Shown: positions 14,181 through 15,229 of the stretch, piece by piece | Layout of the letters: every line of letters starts with the position of its first letter | How positions within the stretch are numbered: position 1 is the stretch's first letter | Assembly (NCBI GenBank): GCA_002317595.1 | Contig: DCHL01000118.1 | Span: 1-15,229, forward strand | DNA length: 15,229 nt | From: Lachnospiraceae bacterium UBA1753 | GTDB lineage: Bacteria; Bacillota; Clostridia; Lachnospirales; Lachnospiraceae | Reading direction: 5' to 3' | The notes under the pieces: model-generated | Seen by the model: the letters and a program-made list of their open reading frames with translations, nothing else | The model's database searches: none | What the model was told of the DNA's origin: nothing | Program-made: the position numbers and the translations under genes

Positions 14181-15173
14181 ATGAAAATCAACATTTATTA
14201 TGGTGGAAGAGGGATTGTCGGCGACCCCACACTGTTTGTAATAGACAAGATGCAGGAGATTCTTGAGGAACTCAGGGTAAAGGTCGAGAGATATAATCTT
14301 TACGAGTATAAGCAGAAGATCACAACCCTGCCAGGAGGTCTCAATGACGTTGATGGTATTATTTTAGCATCGACTGTTGAATGGTATGGTATCGGCGGAT
14401 ATATGTATGAGTTTCTTGATGCCTGCTGGCTATATGGCAATAAGGAAAAAATCAGCAAGACCTATATGTGTCCAATCGTAATGTCAACCACATATGGTGA
14501 GCGAGAGGGTAAGACAAGCCTCAGCGTTGCCTGGGAGACTCTCGGAGGCCTTCCGTGCAGTGGACTCTGTGGGTACATCGAGGATTCAACAGCATTTGAA
14601 CTGAATCAGGACTATGTCAAGCTTATTGAGAAGAAGGCAGAGAATCTGTATAGGACAATATCGCAGAAGACGATATCGCTTCCTGCCAGCAATATGGCTG
14701 TTAAGCAGAAGGTCAGCACACAGAATCCACTGCCGCTGACACCACAGGAGACAGAGCAGCTCTCAAAATATGCAGCTGATGAAGTGTATGTAAAGACTCA
14801 GAAGGAAGATATCAAGGAGCTTGCAATGCACTTCAGGAGTATGATGGGTTCTTCAGACACAGCGACAGGAGACCCGCTCCTTCAGAAGTTCAGGGATCAT
14901 TTTGTTCCACAGAAGAATTTTGAAGCTTCATATAAGTTCGTTATTGAGGGTGAGAAGAACAGCATTATCATGAGAGTCAAGGATGAGACGATTGCTGTTG
15001 AGTATGGCAATATTGAGAATCCTACAATACTCTGTAAGCTGAAGCAGGAAATGCTGGATGAGATCATGGCAGCAAGAATGACATTCCAGCGTGCATTCAT
15101 GGGAAATGGAATGCTGGTCAAGGGTGATTTTAAGATGCTTAGAATGCTTGATCAGATTTTTAAGTTTGACTGA
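14181..15173 (+). CDS. Flavodoxin-like/SCP2 sterol-carrier domain fusion protein
   Basis: A 330-residue soluble protein. Residues 1 to about 160 look like a flavodoxin or NADPH-dependent FMN-reductase fold: MKINIYYGGRGIVGDPT in place of the phosphate loop, GIILASTVEWYGIGGYMYEFLDACW matching the family's 'sPvy.g..s..lK.flD', and PIVMSTTYGEREG. The usual T-G-N-T type FMN phosphate loop is not seen. A proline-rich linker (about 170-195) leads to a C-terminal SCP2-type domain (about 225-330) with YKFVIEGEKNSIIMRV, a central PTILCKLKQEMLDEIM helix and NGMLVKGDFKMLRMLDQIF, the usual 'G.l.i.Gd......l..lf' ending. SCP2 domains bind lipids or other hydrophobic ligands. AGGAG at 14167-14171 is 9 bases before ATG. 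The substrate is unknown; a link to the pili is not supported. Confidence 0.75.
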   Translation: MKINIYYGGRGIVGDPTLFVIDKMQEILEELRVKVERYNLYEYKQKITTLPGGLNDVDGIILASTVEWYGIGGYMYEFLDACWLYGNKEKISKTYMCPIVMSTTYGEREGKTSLSVAWETLGGLPCSGLCGYIEDSTAFELNQDYVKLIEKKAENLYRTISQKTISLPASNMAVKQKVSTQNPLPLTPQETEQLSKYAADEVYVKTQKEDIKELAMHFRSMMGSSDTATGDPLLQKFRDHFVPQKNFEASYKFVIEGEKNSIIMRVKDETIAVEYGNIENPTILCKLKQEMLDEIMAARMTFQRAFMGNGMLVKGDFKMLRMLDQIFKFD

Positions 15174-15194
15174 TAGTCAGAGAGGATAATAGTG

Positions 15195-15229
15195 ATGAAA
15201 GACGATTGTATATTTTGTAAACTTGCAAA
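15195..15229 (+). CDS. HIT-family protein, 3' partial
   Basis: Only the first 11 codons are present. They begin MKDDCIFCKLA, the standard start of Firmicutes HIT (histidine triad, HinT-like) nucleotide hydrolases, in which the CxxC pair contributes to a zinc site. AGAGGA at 15181-15186 is 8 bases before the ATG. The His triad lies beyond the window, so the call rests on the N-terminus alone. It follows the SCP2 gene by 21 bases and could be cotranscribed with it. Confidence 0.7.
   Translation, partial: MKDDCIFCKLA

Overview
The window looks like a chromosomal segment of a motile, flagellated Gram-positive Clostridia bacterium, most likely Lachnospiraceae (Roseburia, Butyrivibrio or Agathobacter-like). 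This rests on the protein families and gene order: a FliK-like/DUF6240-type repeat protein next to flagellin and FliS; a monoderm Tad locus with no secretin, pilotin or CpaB gene in view; a TadC with an extra extracytoplasmic domain; DUF5702 and DUF6382-FHA proteins; and strong AGGAGG-type ribosome binding sites. All genes are on the + strand. No tRNA, rRNA, IS element or CRISPR array was seen.

Region 1 (1-4158) is the end of a flagellar cluster: a long, 5'-truncated protein with a FliK-like C-terminus, flagellin (fliC) 13 bases downstream, then its export chaperone fliS, closed by a clear intrinsic terminator.

Region 2 (4159-4288) is the control region of the next operon. It has an AT-rich tract, a sigma-A promoter with a perfect TATAAT, and a 7-bp inverted repeat in the predicted leader. 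The first gene has no good ribosome binding site.

Region 3 (4289-14120) is a compact Tad/Flp (type IVc) pilus operon of eleven genes: prepilin peptidase 1, tadZ, tadA, tadB, tadC, flp, a DUF5702 pseudopilin, a TadE-like pseudopilin with two Cys/His repeats, prepilin peptidase 2, a small TadE-like pseudopilin, and a DUF6382-FHA membrane protein. Many genes overlap by ATGA or lie within 20 bases. TadA powers assembly on the TadB/TadC membrane platform, TadZ positions it, the peptidases process Flp and the pseudopilins, and the FHA protein probably links assembly to Ser/Thr phosphorylation.

Region 4 (14121-15229) holds a flavodoxin-like/SCP2 fusion protein, possibly with its own promoter, and the first codons of a HIT-family hydrolase. 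These look like ordinary neighbours rather than pilus genes.

The points most worth following up are: two prepilin peptidases in one operon whose predicted substrates split into Gly(-1) and Ala(-1) sites; an Ig-like insert in TadC; tandem H-x4-C...CxxC modules on a TadE-like pseudopilin; and a possible pseudokinase-like reading of the DUF6382 domain.
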